Numbered from the stretch's first letter, positions 6,627 to 15,949 are shown. The stretch: DNA of 64,000 nt from Bacteroidota bacterium (GCA_026391675.1 JAPLDQ010000047.1:117753-181752), one strand, 5' to 3'. The notes: generated by a model from the sequence alone, not told the origin. Numbers and translations are program-made.

Positions 6627-7754
6627 ATGAAGAAAATACAAATGGTTGACTTGAAAAGTCAGTACGAAAAAATTAAACCGGAAGTTGATAAAGGAATTCA
6701 GGAAGTAATTGACGCTTGTGCATTTATTAATGGACCTGCAGTAAATGGTTTTCAGTCTGAAATGGAGAAATACCTGGGTGTGAAACATGTGATTCCATGT
6801 GCAAATGGTACCGATGCATTACAGGTTGCAATGATGGCATTAGGATTAAAACCCGGTGACGAAGTAATTACTGTGTCTTTTACCTTCATTGCTACAGCAG
6901 AAGTTATAGCTTTATTAGGTTTAACCCCTGTTTTGGTAGATGTTGACCCTGATACTTTTAATATTTCCATAGATTCGCTTAAAAAAGCAATTACATCAAA
7001 AACAAAAGCCATTGTTCCTGTACATTTATTCGGACAATGTGCAGATATGGAAGCCATTATGGAAATTGCAAAAGAATATAACTTATTTGTAATAGAAGAT
7101 GCTTGCCAGGCTATAGGTGCAGATTATATTTTTAAAGACGGAAGCAGGAAAAAAGCAGGAACTATCGGACATATTGGCTGCACTTCATTTTTCCCATCAA
7201 AAAATTTAGGCTGTTATGGCGATGGTGGTGCTATATTTACCAATGATGATGATTTGGATAAACAAATGCGTGTAGTTGTAAACCATGGTATGGTTGTTCG
7301 CTATTATCATGATTATATTGGCGTTAACTCAAGACTGGACAGTATTCAGGCTGCAATTTTGAGGGTTAAATTACAACATCTTGATGAATATGCCAAAGCA
7401 CGGAATTATGCTGCATCTTATTATAGCAAAGCCTTTGCTAATCATCCAAAAATTAAAACACCGCATATTGCAAATAACTCAACCCATGTATTTCATCAAT
7501 ATACTTTGGTTTTAAATAATGTAGACAGAACTGCTTTACAGAACCACATGGCTGCAAAAGAAATTCCTGCAATGATTTATTATCCTGTACCATTACATTT
7601 GCAAAAAGCATATATCGACCCACGTTATAAATCCGGCGATTTTCCTCATACTGAAGCTTTATGTGCTTCTGTTATCTCTTTACCAATGCACTCTGAATTA
7701 GATGATGAACAATTGAAATACATTACAGATAGTTTATTGGAATTTATTAATTAA
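6627..7754 (+). CDS. PLP-dependent sugar aminotransferase (DegT/DnrJ/EryC1, WbpE-like)
   Basis: 375 residues from ATG at 6627; an in-frame TTG six bases upstream is less likely. The fold-type I sugar aminotransferase family uses glutamate to aminate a keto-sugar nucleotide. Key parts: the N-terminal MVDLKSQYEKIKPEV, CANGTDALQVA for the phosphate loop, FTFIATAEVI, VIEDACQAIGA with the pyridine-binding Asp, and TSFFPSKNLGCYGDGGA with the Schiff-base Lys around residue 190. The end has the expected YYPVPLHLQ. Together with the WbpD- and WbpB-like genes directly downstream it should make the 3-amino group of a UDP-2,3-diamino sugar acid. An alternative is GnnB-type amination for lipid A, but the WbpD partner favours the former. 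Confidence 0.88.
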   Translation: MKKIQMVDLKSQYEKIKPEVDKGIQEVIDACAFINGPAVNGFQSEMEKYLGVKHVIPCANGTDALQVAMMALGLKPGDEVITVSFTFIATAEVIALLGLTPVLVDVDPDTFNISIDSLKKAITSKTKAIVPVHLFGQCADMEAIMEIAKEYNLFVIEDACQAIGADYIFKDGSRKKAGTIGHIGCTSFFPSKNLGCYGDGGAIFTNDDDLDKQMRVVVNHGMVVRYYHDYIGVNSRLDSIQAAILRVKLQHLDEYAKARNYAASYYSKAFANHPKIKTPHIANNSTHVFHQYTLVLNNVDRTALQNHMAAKEIPAMIYYPVPLHLQKAYIDPRYKSGDFPHTEALCASVISLPMHSELDDEQLKYITDSLLEFIN

Positions 7755-7800
7755 TTTTTAATCTGCTCCAACGAAACTAAAGACTGAATTAATACAAATT

Positions 7801-7827
7801 CTTAGTGTCTTAGTGTCTTTGTGGCTA
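7801..7827. repeat. Dispersed CACAAAGACAC-type intergenic repeat, copy 1
   Basis: On the minus strand this reads TAGCCACAAAGACACTAAG followed by a second ACACTAAG. A near copy lies at 32509-32540. It falls just before the ATG of the acetyltransferase gene and is not part of a coding region. Confidence 0.5.
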
Positions 7828-7839
7828 ATTTTTGTAAAT

Positions 7840-8418
7840 ATGCAAAAAGAATATTTCGCTCACGAAACTGCCGTTATTGACGAAGGCTGTAAAATTGGAA
7901 AAGGAACAAAAATCTGGCATTTCACTCATATTATGTCAAATTGCATAATAGGTGAAAACTGTAATTTTGGACAAAATGTAGTCGTTTCACCGGATGTAGT
8001 ATTGGGTAAAAATGTTAAAGTTCAGAATAATGTTTCGATTTACACAGGTGTAATTTGTGAAGATGATGTGTTTTTGGGTCCTTCTATGGTTTTTACCAAT
8101 GTAATTAATCCGCGTAGTGCTGTAAACCGTAAAAGTGAATATGCCAGAACCATCGTAAAACATGGAGCTACTATAGGTGCTAATGCTACTATTGTCTGTG
8201 GTCATGATATTGGCGAGTTTGCCTTTATTGGTGCAGGTGCTGTAGTTACAAAAGATGTTCCTGCTTATGCGCTGATTGTCGGAAATCCTGCCCGTCAGAT
8301 AGGCTGGATGAGTGAATATGGTCAACGATTGGCATTTGATAAAGACGGATTGGCAATATGCCCTGAAAGCAAAGAAAAATATAAACTCGAAAACGGGAAA
8401 GTCATAAAATTAATTTAA
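7840..8418 (+). CDS. UDP-2-acetamido-3-amino-glucuronate N-acetyltransferase (WbpD-like)
   Basis: 192 residues from ATG at 7840. An upstream in-frame ATG at 7813 would place a dispersed repeat inside the protein, so I reject it. The sequence is a left-handed beta-helix acetyltransferase: hexapeptide turns run from residue 14 ([13 protein letters not shown]) to about 150. The stretch [17 protein letters not shown] followed by [15 protein letters not shown] and the ending [15 protein letters not shown] is almost diagnostic for WbpD. The enzyme uses acetyl-CoA to acetylate the 3-amino group made by the upstream aminotransferase. The first half has the conserved H-F-T-H used in catalysis in this family. 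Spacing to the next gene is 11 bases. Confidence 0.9.
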   Translation: MQKEYFAHETAVIDEGCKIGKGTKIWHFTHIMSNCIIGENCNFGQNVVVSPDVVLGKNVKVQNNVSIYTGVICEDDVFLGPSMVFTNVINPRSAVNRKSEYARTIVKHGATIGANATIVCGHDIGEFAFIGAGAVVTKDVPAYALIVGNPARQIGWMSEYGQRLAFDKDGLAICPESKEKYKLENGKVIKLI

Positions 8419-8429
8419 AATCTGAAAAC

Positions 8430-9389
8430 ATGCATGAACCCATTAAATTTGGTTTAATAGGAGCAGCTGGCTATATAGCTCCCCGCCACATGAAAGCAAT
8501 AAAGGATACCGGCAATGTACTGATTGCTGCTTTAGATAAGTTTGATAGTGTCGGAATAATTGATAGTTATTTTCCCAATGCATCATTCTTTTTAGAAGCA
8601 GAGAGATTTGACCGTCATCTGGACAAACTCAGACGTCAACCCGATAAAAAGATTGACTATGTAAGTATTTGTTCACCAAACTATTTGCATGATGCCCATA
8701 TCCGGCTTGCACTTCGCAATGATGCCTATGCCATCTGCGAAAAACCACTTGTACTAAATCCATGGAATATTGATTCATTAGAGGAAATTGAAAAGGAAAC
8801 GGGTAAGAAGATATATAATATACTTCAACTTCGTCTGCATCCTTCACTAATTGCTTTAAAACAGCAAATAGATGCTGATAAATCAGGTAAAATCTATGAT
8901 ATTAATTTATCATATATTACAAGTCGCGGAAGCTGGTATTATTATTCATGGAAAGGGGATGGCGCTAAGTCAGGAGGTATAGCCACCAATATAGGTGTTC
9001 ACTTTTTTGATATGCTTACCTGGATTTTCGGAAATGTTAAGGAAAACATTGTGCATACCTATGAAAATGAAAGAGCTGCAGGTTTCCTTCAGCTAGAAAA
9101 AGCCCGCATTCGCTGGTTCCTGAGTATTGATTATAATGATATTCCTGAGGATATTAAAGCTAAAGGACAACGCACTTTCCGTTCAATTACAGTTGAAAAT
9201 AAAGAAATTGAATTCAGTGAGGGATTTACTGATTTACATACACAATCCTATCAGAAAATACTGGCAGGTGAAGGATTCGGACTGGCTGAAGCAGAAAATT
9301 CGATTCATATAGTTCATGATATCAGGCACAAAGAAGCGATAGGTAAAATTGGCGATTATCATCCGTTCCTGAAATCTTCTAAAATCTAA
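8430..9389 (+). CDS. Gfo/Idh/MocA oxidoreductase (WbpB/WlbA-like)
   Basis: 319 residues. The N-terminal Rossmann domain starts FGLIGAAGYIAPRHMKAI, with G-x-x-G-x-x-A-type nucleotide binding; ICEKPLVLNPWNID around residue 105 carries the invariant EKP with the catalytic Lys. A C-terminal alpha/beta domain follows, with GGIATNIGVHFFDML giving the conserved His region. The close match is to the WbpB/WlbA group, which oxidises C3 of UDP-N-acetylglucosaminuronate and recycles NADH using 2-oxoglutarate from the paired aminotransferase. The gene order aminotransferase, acetyltransferase, dehydrogenase supports this. The UDP-GlcNAc 6-dehydrogenase (WbpA) that should make the substrate is not in the window. 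Confidence 0.88.
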   Translation: MHEPIKFGLIGAAGYIAPRHMKAIKDTGNVLIAALDKFDSVGIIDSYFPNASFFLEAERFDRHLDKLRRQPDKKIDYVSICSPNYLHDAHIRLALRNDAYAICEKPLVLNPWNIDSLEEIEKETGKKIYNILQLRLHPSLIALKQQIDADKSGKIYDINLSYITSRGSWYYYSWKGDGAKSGGIATNIGVHFFDMLTWIFGNVKENIVHTYENERAAGFLQLEKARIRWFLSIDYNDIPEDIKAKGQRTFRSITVENKEIEFSEGFTDLHTQSYQKILAGEGFGLAEAENSIHIVHDIRHKEAIGKIGDYHPFLKSSKI

Positions 9390-9421
9390 AATCGTTATTT
9401 TAAAATAAAAAAATAGCGATT
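9390..9421. other. Hairpin after the WbpB-like gene
   Basis: AATCGTTATTTT (9390-9401) pairs with AAAATAGCGATT (9410-9421) over 12 bp with one G-U. There is no run of T after it, so an intrinsic terminator is doubtful; it could act as an RNA-stability or processing structure. Confidence 0.35.
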
Positions 9422-9485
9422 AACGATTAACGAATGCAGAAGTCAAAAATTCTGAATTCTAAATTCTAAAATTTAACTTAAAACT

Positions 9486-10502
9486 ATGAATATTCTCGTA
9501 ACCGGTGGCATTGGATATATTGGCTCTCATACGGTGGTTGAGCTGATGAATCGTGGTTATAACCCTATTATTATTGATAATTTAGTAAATTCTGATATTG
9601 AAGTTGTTGACCGTATTGAGAAAATTACAGGCAAGCGTCCGGTTTTTGAGAAAGTAGAAATGTGCAATATGGATGAATTGCGCAATTTCTTTACAAAATA
9701 TCTCCAAATTGATGCTGTTATTCATTTTGCAGCACTATTAGCGGTCAACGAATCTGTTGAAAAACCGCTGCTTTATTACCATAACAATCTTGTTTCAACT
9801 TTAAATTTATTGCAGTGCATGCAGGATTTCAATATCAAGGATATCGTATTTTCTTCATCCTGCACTGTGTATGGTGAGCCTGATATACTGCCTGTTGACG
9901 AGTTTGCACCTATAAAACCGGCTATGTCACCTTACGGCAATACCAAGAAAATTTGCGAAGATATTTTAACGGATACCACAAAAGTAACGGAAATCCGCAG
10001 TATTTTACTGCGTTATTTTAATCCTATCGGAGCACACGAAACAGCCCTAATCGGCGAGTTTCAGGATGGAGTACCTCATCATCTTATTCCTTATATTACC
10101 GAAACAGCCTCAGGTAAAAGGGAAAAACTCAGAATATTCGGTAACGATTATAATACACCTGACGGCACTTGTTTGCGCGATTATATTCATGTGGTAGATA
10201 TTGCTATTGCCCATATTGCAGCAATTGAAAGGTTGAAAATTTCAAATGAAAATAAAATTGAAGTGTTCAATTTAGGAACAGGTATTGGCTATTCAGTATT
10301 GGATATGGTAAATGCTTTTGAAAACGCTACAGGAATTAAAATAAATTATGAAATTGTTGCACGCCGTCCTGGTGATGTGGAAGCTGTTTATGCTGATACC
10401 CGGCTTGCAAACAAAGAACTCAACTGGAAAGCCGAACGTACGCTGGAAGAAATGATGCGTTCTGCCTGGGAATGGGAAAAAATGTTGGGAAAAGGGAAAT
10501 AA
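9486..10502 (+). CDS. galE: UDP-glucose 4-epimerase
   Basis: 338 residues, the standard GalE length. It interconverts UDP-glucose and UDP-galactose (and often the N-acetyl forms) using bound NAD. MNILVTGGIGYIGSHTVVEL holds the GxxGxxG nucleotide site; the usual Thr of GGTGYIGS is Ile here. SSSCTVYGEP gives the catalytic Ser/Thr, and MSPYGNTKK the catalytic YxxxK around residue 150. The stretch LLRYFNPIGAHE and the later GTCLRDYIHVVD are classical for GalE. It follows the nucleotide-sugar genes on the same strand after 96 bases containing a hairpin, so it may be partly co-expressed. Confidence 0.95.
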   Translation: MNILVTGGIGYIGSHTVVELMNRGYNPIIIDNLVNSDIEVVDRIEKITGKRPVFEKVEMCNMDELRNFFTKYLQIDAVIHFAALLAVNESVEKPLLYYHNNLVSTLNLLQCMQDFNIKDIVFSSSCTVYGEPDILPVDEFAPIKPAMSPYGNTKKICEDILTDTTKVTEIRSILLRYFNPIGAHETALIGEFQDGVPHHLIPYITETASGKREKLRIFGNDYNTPDGTCLRDYIHVVDIAIAHIAAIERLKISNENKIEVFNLGTGIGYSVLDMVNAFENATGIKINYEIVARRPGDVEAVYADTRLANKELNWKAERTLEEMMRSAWEWEKMLGKGK

Positions 10503-10525
10503 TAATTAAAAACATTAATTATTTC

Positions 10526-10552
10526 CAACCTTTTTTTGATTTTTGGTGTCTT
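10526..10552 (+). promoter_or_regulatory. ECF-sigma-type promoter, copy 1
   Basis: CAACC (10526-10530) is followed after exactly 15 bases by GTGTCTT (10546-10552). The same pair with the same spacing precedes the lipoprotein gene at 18017. The AAC in the -35 and GTC in the -10 are the hallmarks of promoters used by extracytoplasmic-function sigma factors. The ATG at 10572 is 19 bases downstream. Confidence 0.55.
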
Positions 10553-10571
10553 ACAAAGAAAACTAATTGGT

Positions 10572-12431
10572 ATGAAAAAAAATATACTTATTTCAATTTT
10601 CCTTATTATTTTATTTTCTCAAAATATTTTTTCACAAGAAAATTCTAAAATCACTAGTAAGCAGGGCTTAAAAACTAAAATTGAAAAATTTTCAAACAAG
10701 CCTTCTCCTGCCAGTACAAAATCAGCGTTTAGTAATTTCGATACAATTATTACTTATAATGAATATGAGGAATTGCAGAGAATTACCCAAACATTTGATA
10801 ATAATGGTAATTTGTTGATTAAACAATATGAAGATTGGGAAAATAATTCCTGGCAATATCCCAGAAGAGGGATATATACTTATGATATTAATGGTAATAA
10901 TTTAACATATACTTTTGAAGAATATATTTCTCCTAACAATTGGCATAAAGATATGAGGTTTACATATACGTATGATTTATTTGGAAAAGTATTGATATCA
11001 TTATCCGAAAATTGGGATTATCTGGATAGTTTAGTTAATTCAGAAAGAATGACAAATACCTATGATGCTAATGAAAATATTTTAAGTGAATTAACTGAAC
11101 AATGGCAGTCAAATATCTTGGTTAATGTAAGAAAGCAGGTTAATACGTATGATACTTTTGGAAGATTAACTTCCAGATTATATCAGGTTGGTAATAGTAG
11201 TTATTTTTTTACAAATTTAAGTAAGGTATCTTTTACCTATGATTCCAATGATAATATTTTAGTTGAGTATGGTGAAAACTGGCAGGATAATTATTTCCAA
11301 AGAACCACAAAAACTTATGATAATCAAAAACATATATTATCATATTTATTGGAAAAAGGATCTAATGTTACTTTTAATAATGCTGAAAGATATTTTCAGA
11401 TATTTAATTCTCATGGAGATATGACTTCAAAGATTATGGAGCTAAGGCAGAATAATAACTGGGAAAAATCTTACAGAGATTCGATATCATATACATATAA
11501 TTTGAATCAAACAGAATCTGTTTTAACGTATGAATCAGGAATAAATAATTTATGGGTTATTCAGGGCAGAACTACAAATACTTATAATATTCTTGGAAAA
11601 ATTTTATTGGAACTTAATGAACACTATCAAAACAATAATTTCTTTTATAGTAACAGATATTCCTATACCTATGCAAATGATAGTAATCTTCTTACATTCT
11701 TATTCGAAAAATGGCAAGATACAATATGGACTAACAGTTCAGGTTTAACCATCACTTATTTTCCTGATAATAGAGTTCAGACGAGACAAGATTTTTATTG
11801 GACAAATAACATTTTAACCAATATTCAGAAATATGCTTATACCTATAATACTTTTGGTAATAAACTCACTGAACAATATGATTTATGGTCTGGTAATCAA
11901 TGGCAAAAGCAATATAGAGAGACATTCACGTATGATAATAATGAAAATTTATTAGTCCATTTTAATGAAATTGGTCAAAATAATGTTTGGGTAAATTGTG
12001 ACAGATATTTTTATACCTATGATAACAATAATAATTCCTTAACCGGAAAGTATGAGAAATGGGTGAATAATAGCTGGCAGCCATATTTGGCAGTAGGTTT
12101 AGGGATATTTACCAATAATAATTTTATTTTTACCATTGATGATATTTATAAATATACTGCCAGTTATAAAAATTTTATTACTTCGGTTAATAATCCAAAA
12201 CCTGATAAAGAGATAATAATTTCTCCTAATCCGGCAAAGGATTTGATTTCTATCAGCAATATCACAAACAAATCGTCAATAAATATTCTTGATATTAATG
12301 GGAAAATAATAATAAATCAAACTGTTACAAATAATCCACAGATTGATGTAAGCAAATTAGCTAAAGGCTTGTATTTTATAAGAATTAAAGATGAAAATGG
12401 AGTGATCTCAGCTAAATTTGTAAAAGAATAA
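10572..12431 (+). CDS. Secreted YD-like repeat protein with T9SS sorting domain
   Basis: 619 residues from ATG at 10572, which sits directly before a signal peptide (KKNILISIFLIILFSQNIFSQ); an earlier ATG at 10536 would lie in the promoter. Residues 60-510 are about a dozen degenerate units of roughly 40 residues with the pattern YTYDxNGNxL...ExWxNNxW, reminiscent of RHS/YD repeats but more regular in Trp. The last 80 residues are a type A T9SS domain: IIISPNPAKDLISIS, then NILDINGKII, and a final LAKGLYFIRIKDENG with a basic end. The protein should be carried across the outer membrane and anchored or released. Expression is probably under an ECF sigma factor. Confidence 0.8.
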   Translation: MKKNILISIFLIILFSQNIFSQENSKITSKQGLKTKIEKFSNKPSPASTKSAFSNFDTIITYNEYEELQRITQTFDNNGNLLIKQYEDWENNSWQYPRRGIYTYDINGNNLTYTFEEYISPNNWHKDMRFTYTYDLFGKVLISLSENWDYLDSLVNSERMTNTYDANENILSELTEQWQSNILVNVRKQVNTYDTFGRLTSRLYQVGNSSYFFTNLSKVSFTYDSNDNILVEYGENWQDNYFQRTTKTYDNQKHILSYLLEKGSNVTFNNAERYFQIFNSHGDMTSKIMELRQNNNWEKSYRDSISYTYNLNQTESVLTYESGINNLWVIQGRTTNTYNILGKILLELNEHYQNNNFFYSNRYSYTYANDSNLLTFLFEKWQDTIWTNSSGLTITYFPDNRVQTRQDFYWTNNILTNIQKYAYTYNTFGNKLTEQYDLWSGNQWQKQYRETFTYDNNENLLVHFNEIGQNNVWVNCDRYFYTYDNNNNSLTGKYEKWVNNSWQPYLAVGLGIFTNNNFIFTIDDIYKYTASYKNFITSVNNPKPDKEIIISPNPAKDLISISNITNKSSINILDINGKIIINQTVTNNPQIDVSKLAKGLYFIRIKDENGVISAKFVKE

Positions 12432-12444
12432 GCTGTAAGTTAGC

Positions 12445-12471
12445 AAAAAAAAGCCTCACTCAAAGTAAGGC
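12445..12471 (-). terminator. Intrinsic terminator after the biotin carrier gene
   Basis: GCCTCACT (12453-12460) and AGTAAGGC (12464-12471) form an 8-bp stem with one G-U on the minus strand and a 3-nt loop, followed by U8 from 12445-12452. Confidence 0.75.
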
Positions 12472-12486
12472 CCTCTCTCTTTAAAA

Positions 12487-12837
12487 CTATTTTATTTTCA
12501 ACACTATCTGCGATTTATTAACATTATCGCCTTCTTTAACAAACACATTTTCAATTACTCCGTTTACAGGAGAAAGAATAACATTGTTCATTTTCATGGC
12601 TTGAAATGTAACCAGTTTATCCCCTTTTTTAACCTTTTCTTTTTTCTTTACATGAATACTAAGAATAGTGCCGGGGATAAATACATAGATTTCCTTCGGA
12701 TCCTTAGGTGTATAGGGTTTTTTATCCTGATTTCTCTTAGGTATCGTTGTTCGATAAATAACGTTATCAATATTAAAATCCTGATATATCAGGTCATCAG
12801 TATCTTCTGATTTTGATTTTTGTTCTAAATCTTCCAT
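12487..12837 (-). CDS. Biotin carboxyl carrier protein of an acyl-CoA carboxylase/decarboxylase
   Basis: 116 residues. The C-terminal 65 residues form a biotinyl domain: FIPGTILSIHVKKKEKVKKGD, then FQAMKMNNVILSP with the AMKM biotinylation Lys, and a mirror half NGVIENVFVKEGDNV. The N-terminal half is charged, with no membrane segment. It carries CO2 between the carboxyltransferase encoded 82 bases upstream and a partner (biotin carboxylase or a decarboxylase membrane subunit) that is not seen here. A signal for a separate promoter is not evident, so it is probably the second gene of the pair. It ends at the terminator at 12445-12471. Confidence 0.85.
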   Translation of the reverse strand: MEDLEQKSKSEDTDDLIYQDFNIDNVIYRTTIPKRNQDKKPYTPKDPKEIYVFIPGTILSIHVKKKEKVKKGDKLVTFQAMKMNNVILSPVNGVIENVFVKEGDNVNKSQIVLKIK

Positions 12838-12919
12838 TATTTCTTTTGGATTAATGAATACATAAGCAATATGCTAATTGCATATAATTATTAAGCTTTC
12901 TTTTTAATTAAATAATGAA

Positions 12920-14467
12920 TTAAAATGGTGGAATTCCATGCTTCTTATATGGACGTGTTTCCTGCTTATCTTTAGAAATATCCAGCGCATGAATTAAAAA
13001 ATGTCTGGTTTCTGAAGGATCAATGACTGCATCAACATAACCGTAAGCTGCAGCTACGTATGGATTTGCGAATTTCTTCTTGTATTCGGCAATTTTCTTT
13101 TTGCGCATTTCTTCAGGGTTTTCAGCATTTATTATTTCATTTTTAAAAATAATATTAGCAGCACCTTCAGGGCCCATAACTGCAATTTCTGCCGTTGGCC
13201 AAGCAAAAACAAAGTCGGCACGCAAGTGATTTGAACACATGGCGATATAACCTCCGCCATAAGCTTTACGTAAAATAACTGTTAGTTTGGGAACAGTAGC
13301 TTCTGAATAAGCATATAATACTTTTGCTCCATGACGGATAACACCTGCATGTTCCTGGTCAATACCGGGTAAATAGCCCGGTAAATCTACCAAAGTAACC
13401 AATGGAATGTTAAAAGCATTACAATATCTGATAAATCTTGCTGCTTTATCTGATGAATCAACATCAAGAACACCAGCAAGTACTAATGGCTGATTGGCAA
13501 CAAAACCAACGGATTGACCGTTTAAACGAGCAAACCCGATAACGATATTGGCAGCCCATCTTTCATGAATTTCCAGAAAATCAGAATCATCACTTATAGC
13601 CCTGATAATGCTTCTTACATCATAAGGTAACTGAGGATTGGTTGGAAAAATGCTGTCAATTTTATATGATTTGGTTTTTGGAGATTTTTTAGGGAAAGCT
13701 TCTGCTTTTTTAGTATTATTCCAGGGAATAAAACTTACTAATTTTTTTATTTGCTCAAAACATTCTTCTTCGCTTTCAGCAAAAAAGTGAGCATTTCCTG
13801 TAAGTTCAGCCTGTACTCTGGCACCACCTAATTCTTCCATTGAAATTTCTTCGCCCAACACTGTTTTTATAACTTCGGGGCCTGTGATAAACATTTTGGA
13901 AATTTTGTCAACCACAAAAACAAAGTCAGTTAAAGCAGGAGAATAAACTGCACCACCGGCACAAGGGCCTAAAATAACTGATATTTGAGGAATTACACCG
14001 GAAGCTTGTGTGTTTCTGTAAAAAATTTCGCCATAACCGGCTAAAGAGTTTACACCTTCCTGAATACGGGCACCACCTGAATCGTTGATACCAATAATAG
14101 GAACTTTTAACTTCATGGCATGATCCATGATTTTAGTAATTTTTTTGGCATGCATGTATCCCAAAGAACCACCAGCAACGGTAAAGTCCTGTGCATAAAT
14201 ACAAACAGGATGACCACTGATAGTACCTGTTCCTGTAAGAACACCATCACCTGGTAAGTACTTTTTATCCATATCAAAGTCTTTGCCTGAATGCTCTACA
14301 AATAAATCGTATTCAAAAAATGAATTTGAATCCAACAACGCGATAATACGTTCGCGGGCTGTTAATTTACCGGTAGCCTTTTGTTTTTCAATTGCCTTAG
14401 AACCGCCACCCTGTAGGGCTTCCTGCATTCTTTTTCTGAGGTCGATGGTTTTCTGTTTTACTGACAT
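12920..14467 (-). CDS. Acyl-CoA carboxyltransferase (propionyl-CoA carboxylase beta / methylmalonyl-CoA decarboxylase alpha)
   Basis: 515 residues, the normal size. It moves the carboxyl group between biotin and propionyl- or methylmalonyl-CoA. Two crotonase-like halves are visible: N-terminal GGSKAIEKQKATGKLTARERI, GGSLGYMHAKKI and DSGGARIQEGV with the GGAR oxyanion motif, then GPCAGGAVYSPALTDF; C-terminal VDLPGYLPGIDQEHAGVIRHGAK, and AYGGGYIAMCS for the second oxyanion hole. The family members PccB and MmdA cannot be told apart by sequence reading alone. In Bacteroidota it usually serves the propionate/methylmalonyl route. Its product is paired with the biotin carrier downstream. A TATCTTTG -7-like element lies just upstream on the minus strand. 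Confidence 0.93.
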   Translation of the reverse strand: MSVKQKTIDLRKRMQEALQGGGSKAIEKQKATGKLTARERIIALLDSNSFFEYDLFVEHSGKDFDMDKKYLPGDGVLTGTGTISGHPVCIYAQDFTVAGGSLGYMHAKKITKIMDHAMKLKVPIIGINDSGGARIQEGVNSLAGYGEIFYRNTQASGVIPQISVILGPCAGGAVYSPALTDFVFVVDKISKMFITGPEVIKTVLGEEISMEELGGARVQAELTGNAHFFAESEEECFEQIKKLVSFIPWNNTKKAEAFPKKSPKTKSYKIDSIFPTNPQLPYDVRSIIRAISDDSDFLEIHERWAANIVIGFARLNGQSVGFVANQPLVLAGVLDVDSSDKAARFIRYCNAFNIPLVTLVDLPGYLPGIDQEHAGVIRHGAKVLYAYSEATVPKLTVILRKAYGGGYIAMCSNHLRADFVFAWPTAEIAVMGPEGAANIIFKNEIINAENPEEMRKKKIAEYKKKFANPYVAAAYGYVDAVIDPSETRHFLIHALDISKDKQETRPYKKHGIPPF

Positions 14468-14655
14468 ATTTAATAAATTTAATTAAACCTATTTACCCAA
14501 ATTAGCTACAAAGATATAATCTTTTTTATTAATCTTTGTTTAAAAAATAACAAAGAGACATATTTTTTAATCTGAAAGCATGAGAAAAAATGATGTAATT
14601 ATCATGAAATTTGAAAGATAGCTTATTTAAAATAATGATTTATTTTTTTGACTTT

Positions 14656-15336
14656 CTACAAACTCCAGTTTCCTTTTTTAGTTGGAGATAACATTGCTTT
14701 TTCAAGTAGTCGAAGAAATTCACTTCTTTCCAATTCCCTGGCTCCCAATGATTTTAAATGTGAAGTGGGTTGTTGAGCATCAATAAAATGAAAATTCCAT
14801 TCCTTTAATTTTTCGTTCAGATGATAAAAAGCCACTTTTGAAGCATCAGCCATTAAATGAAACATGGATTCGCCGACAAACATTTTACCCAAAGAAACAC
14901 CGTACAAGCCACCAACTAATTTACCCTGATAATAGGTTTCTGCTGAATGTGCAAAACCCAGTTTATGCAAATGAATGTAAGCAGTTATCATTTTATCTGT
15001 AATCCAGGTTTCATTATCGTCATTTCTTCTAACCTTACTGCAATTTCCTATTACTTCATCGAAACTGCAATCAAATTTTACTTCGTACTTATTACTGTTA
15101 ATGGTCCGTTTCAGACTTTTATTACATTTAAACTCATCGGGAAATAGAATCAATCTGGGATTGAGCGACCACCATAACAGCGGATCACCTTCGTTAAACC
15201 ATGGGAAAATCCCGTTAGCATAAGCTAATAATAAGCGTTCGGGACTTAAATCACCACCAATGGCCAATAAACCATCCTCTTCTGCCATTTCAGGATTTGG
15301 AAAAATAAGTTCTTCTGAAAGTTGAAAAAGCGGCAT
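14656..15336 (-). CDS. aat: Leucyl/phenylalanyl-tRNA--protein transferase
   Basis: 226 residues. The enzyme adds Leu or Phe from charged tRNA to proteins with N-terminal Lys or Arg, marking them for ClpAP. The family signatures are all present: FPNPEMAEEDGLLAIGGDLSPERLLLAY, the tail of GIFPWFNEGDPLLWWSLNPR, then GGLYGVSLGKMFVGESMFH and FIDAQQPTSHLKSLGA. These motifs make up the GNAT-like catalytic domain and its substrate pocket. The start ATG is 1 base after the stop of udk, so the two genes are co-transcribed. No ClpS is visible in the window. Confidence 0.96.
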   Translation of the reverse strand: MPLFQLSEELIFPNPEMAEEDGLLAIGGDLSPERLLLAYANGIFPWFNEGDPLLWWSLNPRLILFPDEFKCNKSLKRTINSNKYEVKFDCSFDEVIGNCSKVRRNDDNETWITDKMITAYIHLHKLGFAHSAETYYQGKLVGGLYGVSLGKMFVGESMFHLMADASKVAFYHLNEKLKEWNFHFIDAQQPTSHLKSLGARELERSEFLRLLEKAMLSPTKKGNWSL

Positions 15337-15337
15337 T

Positions 15338-15949
15338 TTATAAGTTGAGGTTCATTTTTATCCGTGAGCTAAGAATATCAATGGCTACCTGATTTTTTCC
15401 ACCCTGAGGTACAATAATATCTGCATAGCGTTTGGTAGGTTCAATAAACTGAAGATGCATAGGTTTTACATATTTTTCATAATGCTCAAGCACCTGCTGG
15501 AATGAACGGCCTCTTTCTTCCAGATCGCGCCAGATTATCCGCATTAAACGGTCATCACCATCCGCATCAACAAAAATTTTAATATCCATTCGATCTCTCA
15601 TGCGGGGACTGGATAATATAAGTATACCTTCAACAATAATAACTTTTTTAGGTTCGATAGTAATGGTCTCCTTGGCTCTGGCGCAGGTAAGGTAGGAGTA
15701 GATAGGCATCTCAATTGATTTCCCTTCCTTGAGCATTTCCAGATGCCTGATCAGTAAATTGAACTCTATTGATGAAGGATGGTCAAAATTAATTTTTGAC
15801 CTTTCTTCGGCAGATTTATGGCCATTGTCTTTGTAATAAGAGTCCTGCGAAATAATTGCAACTGAATCTTTGGGTAGATTTTTGATTATTTTTTTTACAA
15901 CTGTTGTTTTTCCGCAACCTGAACCTCCTGCAATACCAATGATTAACAT
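15338..15949 (-). CDS. udk: Uridine kinase
   Basis: 203 residues, typical for bacterial Udk. It phosphorylates uridine and cytidine in pyrimidine salvage. The P-loop is GIAGGSGCGKTTVV at residues 5-18. DSYYKDNGHKSAEERSKINFDHP supplies the nucleoside-binding Asp and Tyr, and VIVEGILILSSPRMRD the lid. The stretch DDRLMRIIWRDLEERGRSFQQVLEHYEKYVKPMHLQFIEPTKRYADIIVPQGG is diagnostic. The gene lies between the ClC channel gene (104 bases upstream) and aat (1 base downstream). Confidence 0.96.
   Translation of the reverse strand: MLIIGIAGGSGCGKTTVVKKIIKNLPKDSVAIISQDSYYKDNGHKSAEERSKINFDHPSSIEFNLLIRHLEMLKEGKSIEMPIYSYLTCARAKETITIEPKKVIIVEGILILSSPRMRDRMDIKIFVDADGDDRLMRIIWRDLEERGRSFQQVLEHYEKYVKPMHLQFIEPTKRYADIIVPQGGKNQVAIDILSSRIKMNLNL

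Noticed and set aside
7813..7839. Upstream ATG as start of the WbpD-like gene
   Set aside because: It would translate the dispersed CACAAAGACAC repeat; the family starts at the ATG at 7840.
9390..9421. Intrinsic terminator after the WbpB-like gene
   Set aside because: The hairpin is good but no T run follows on either strand.
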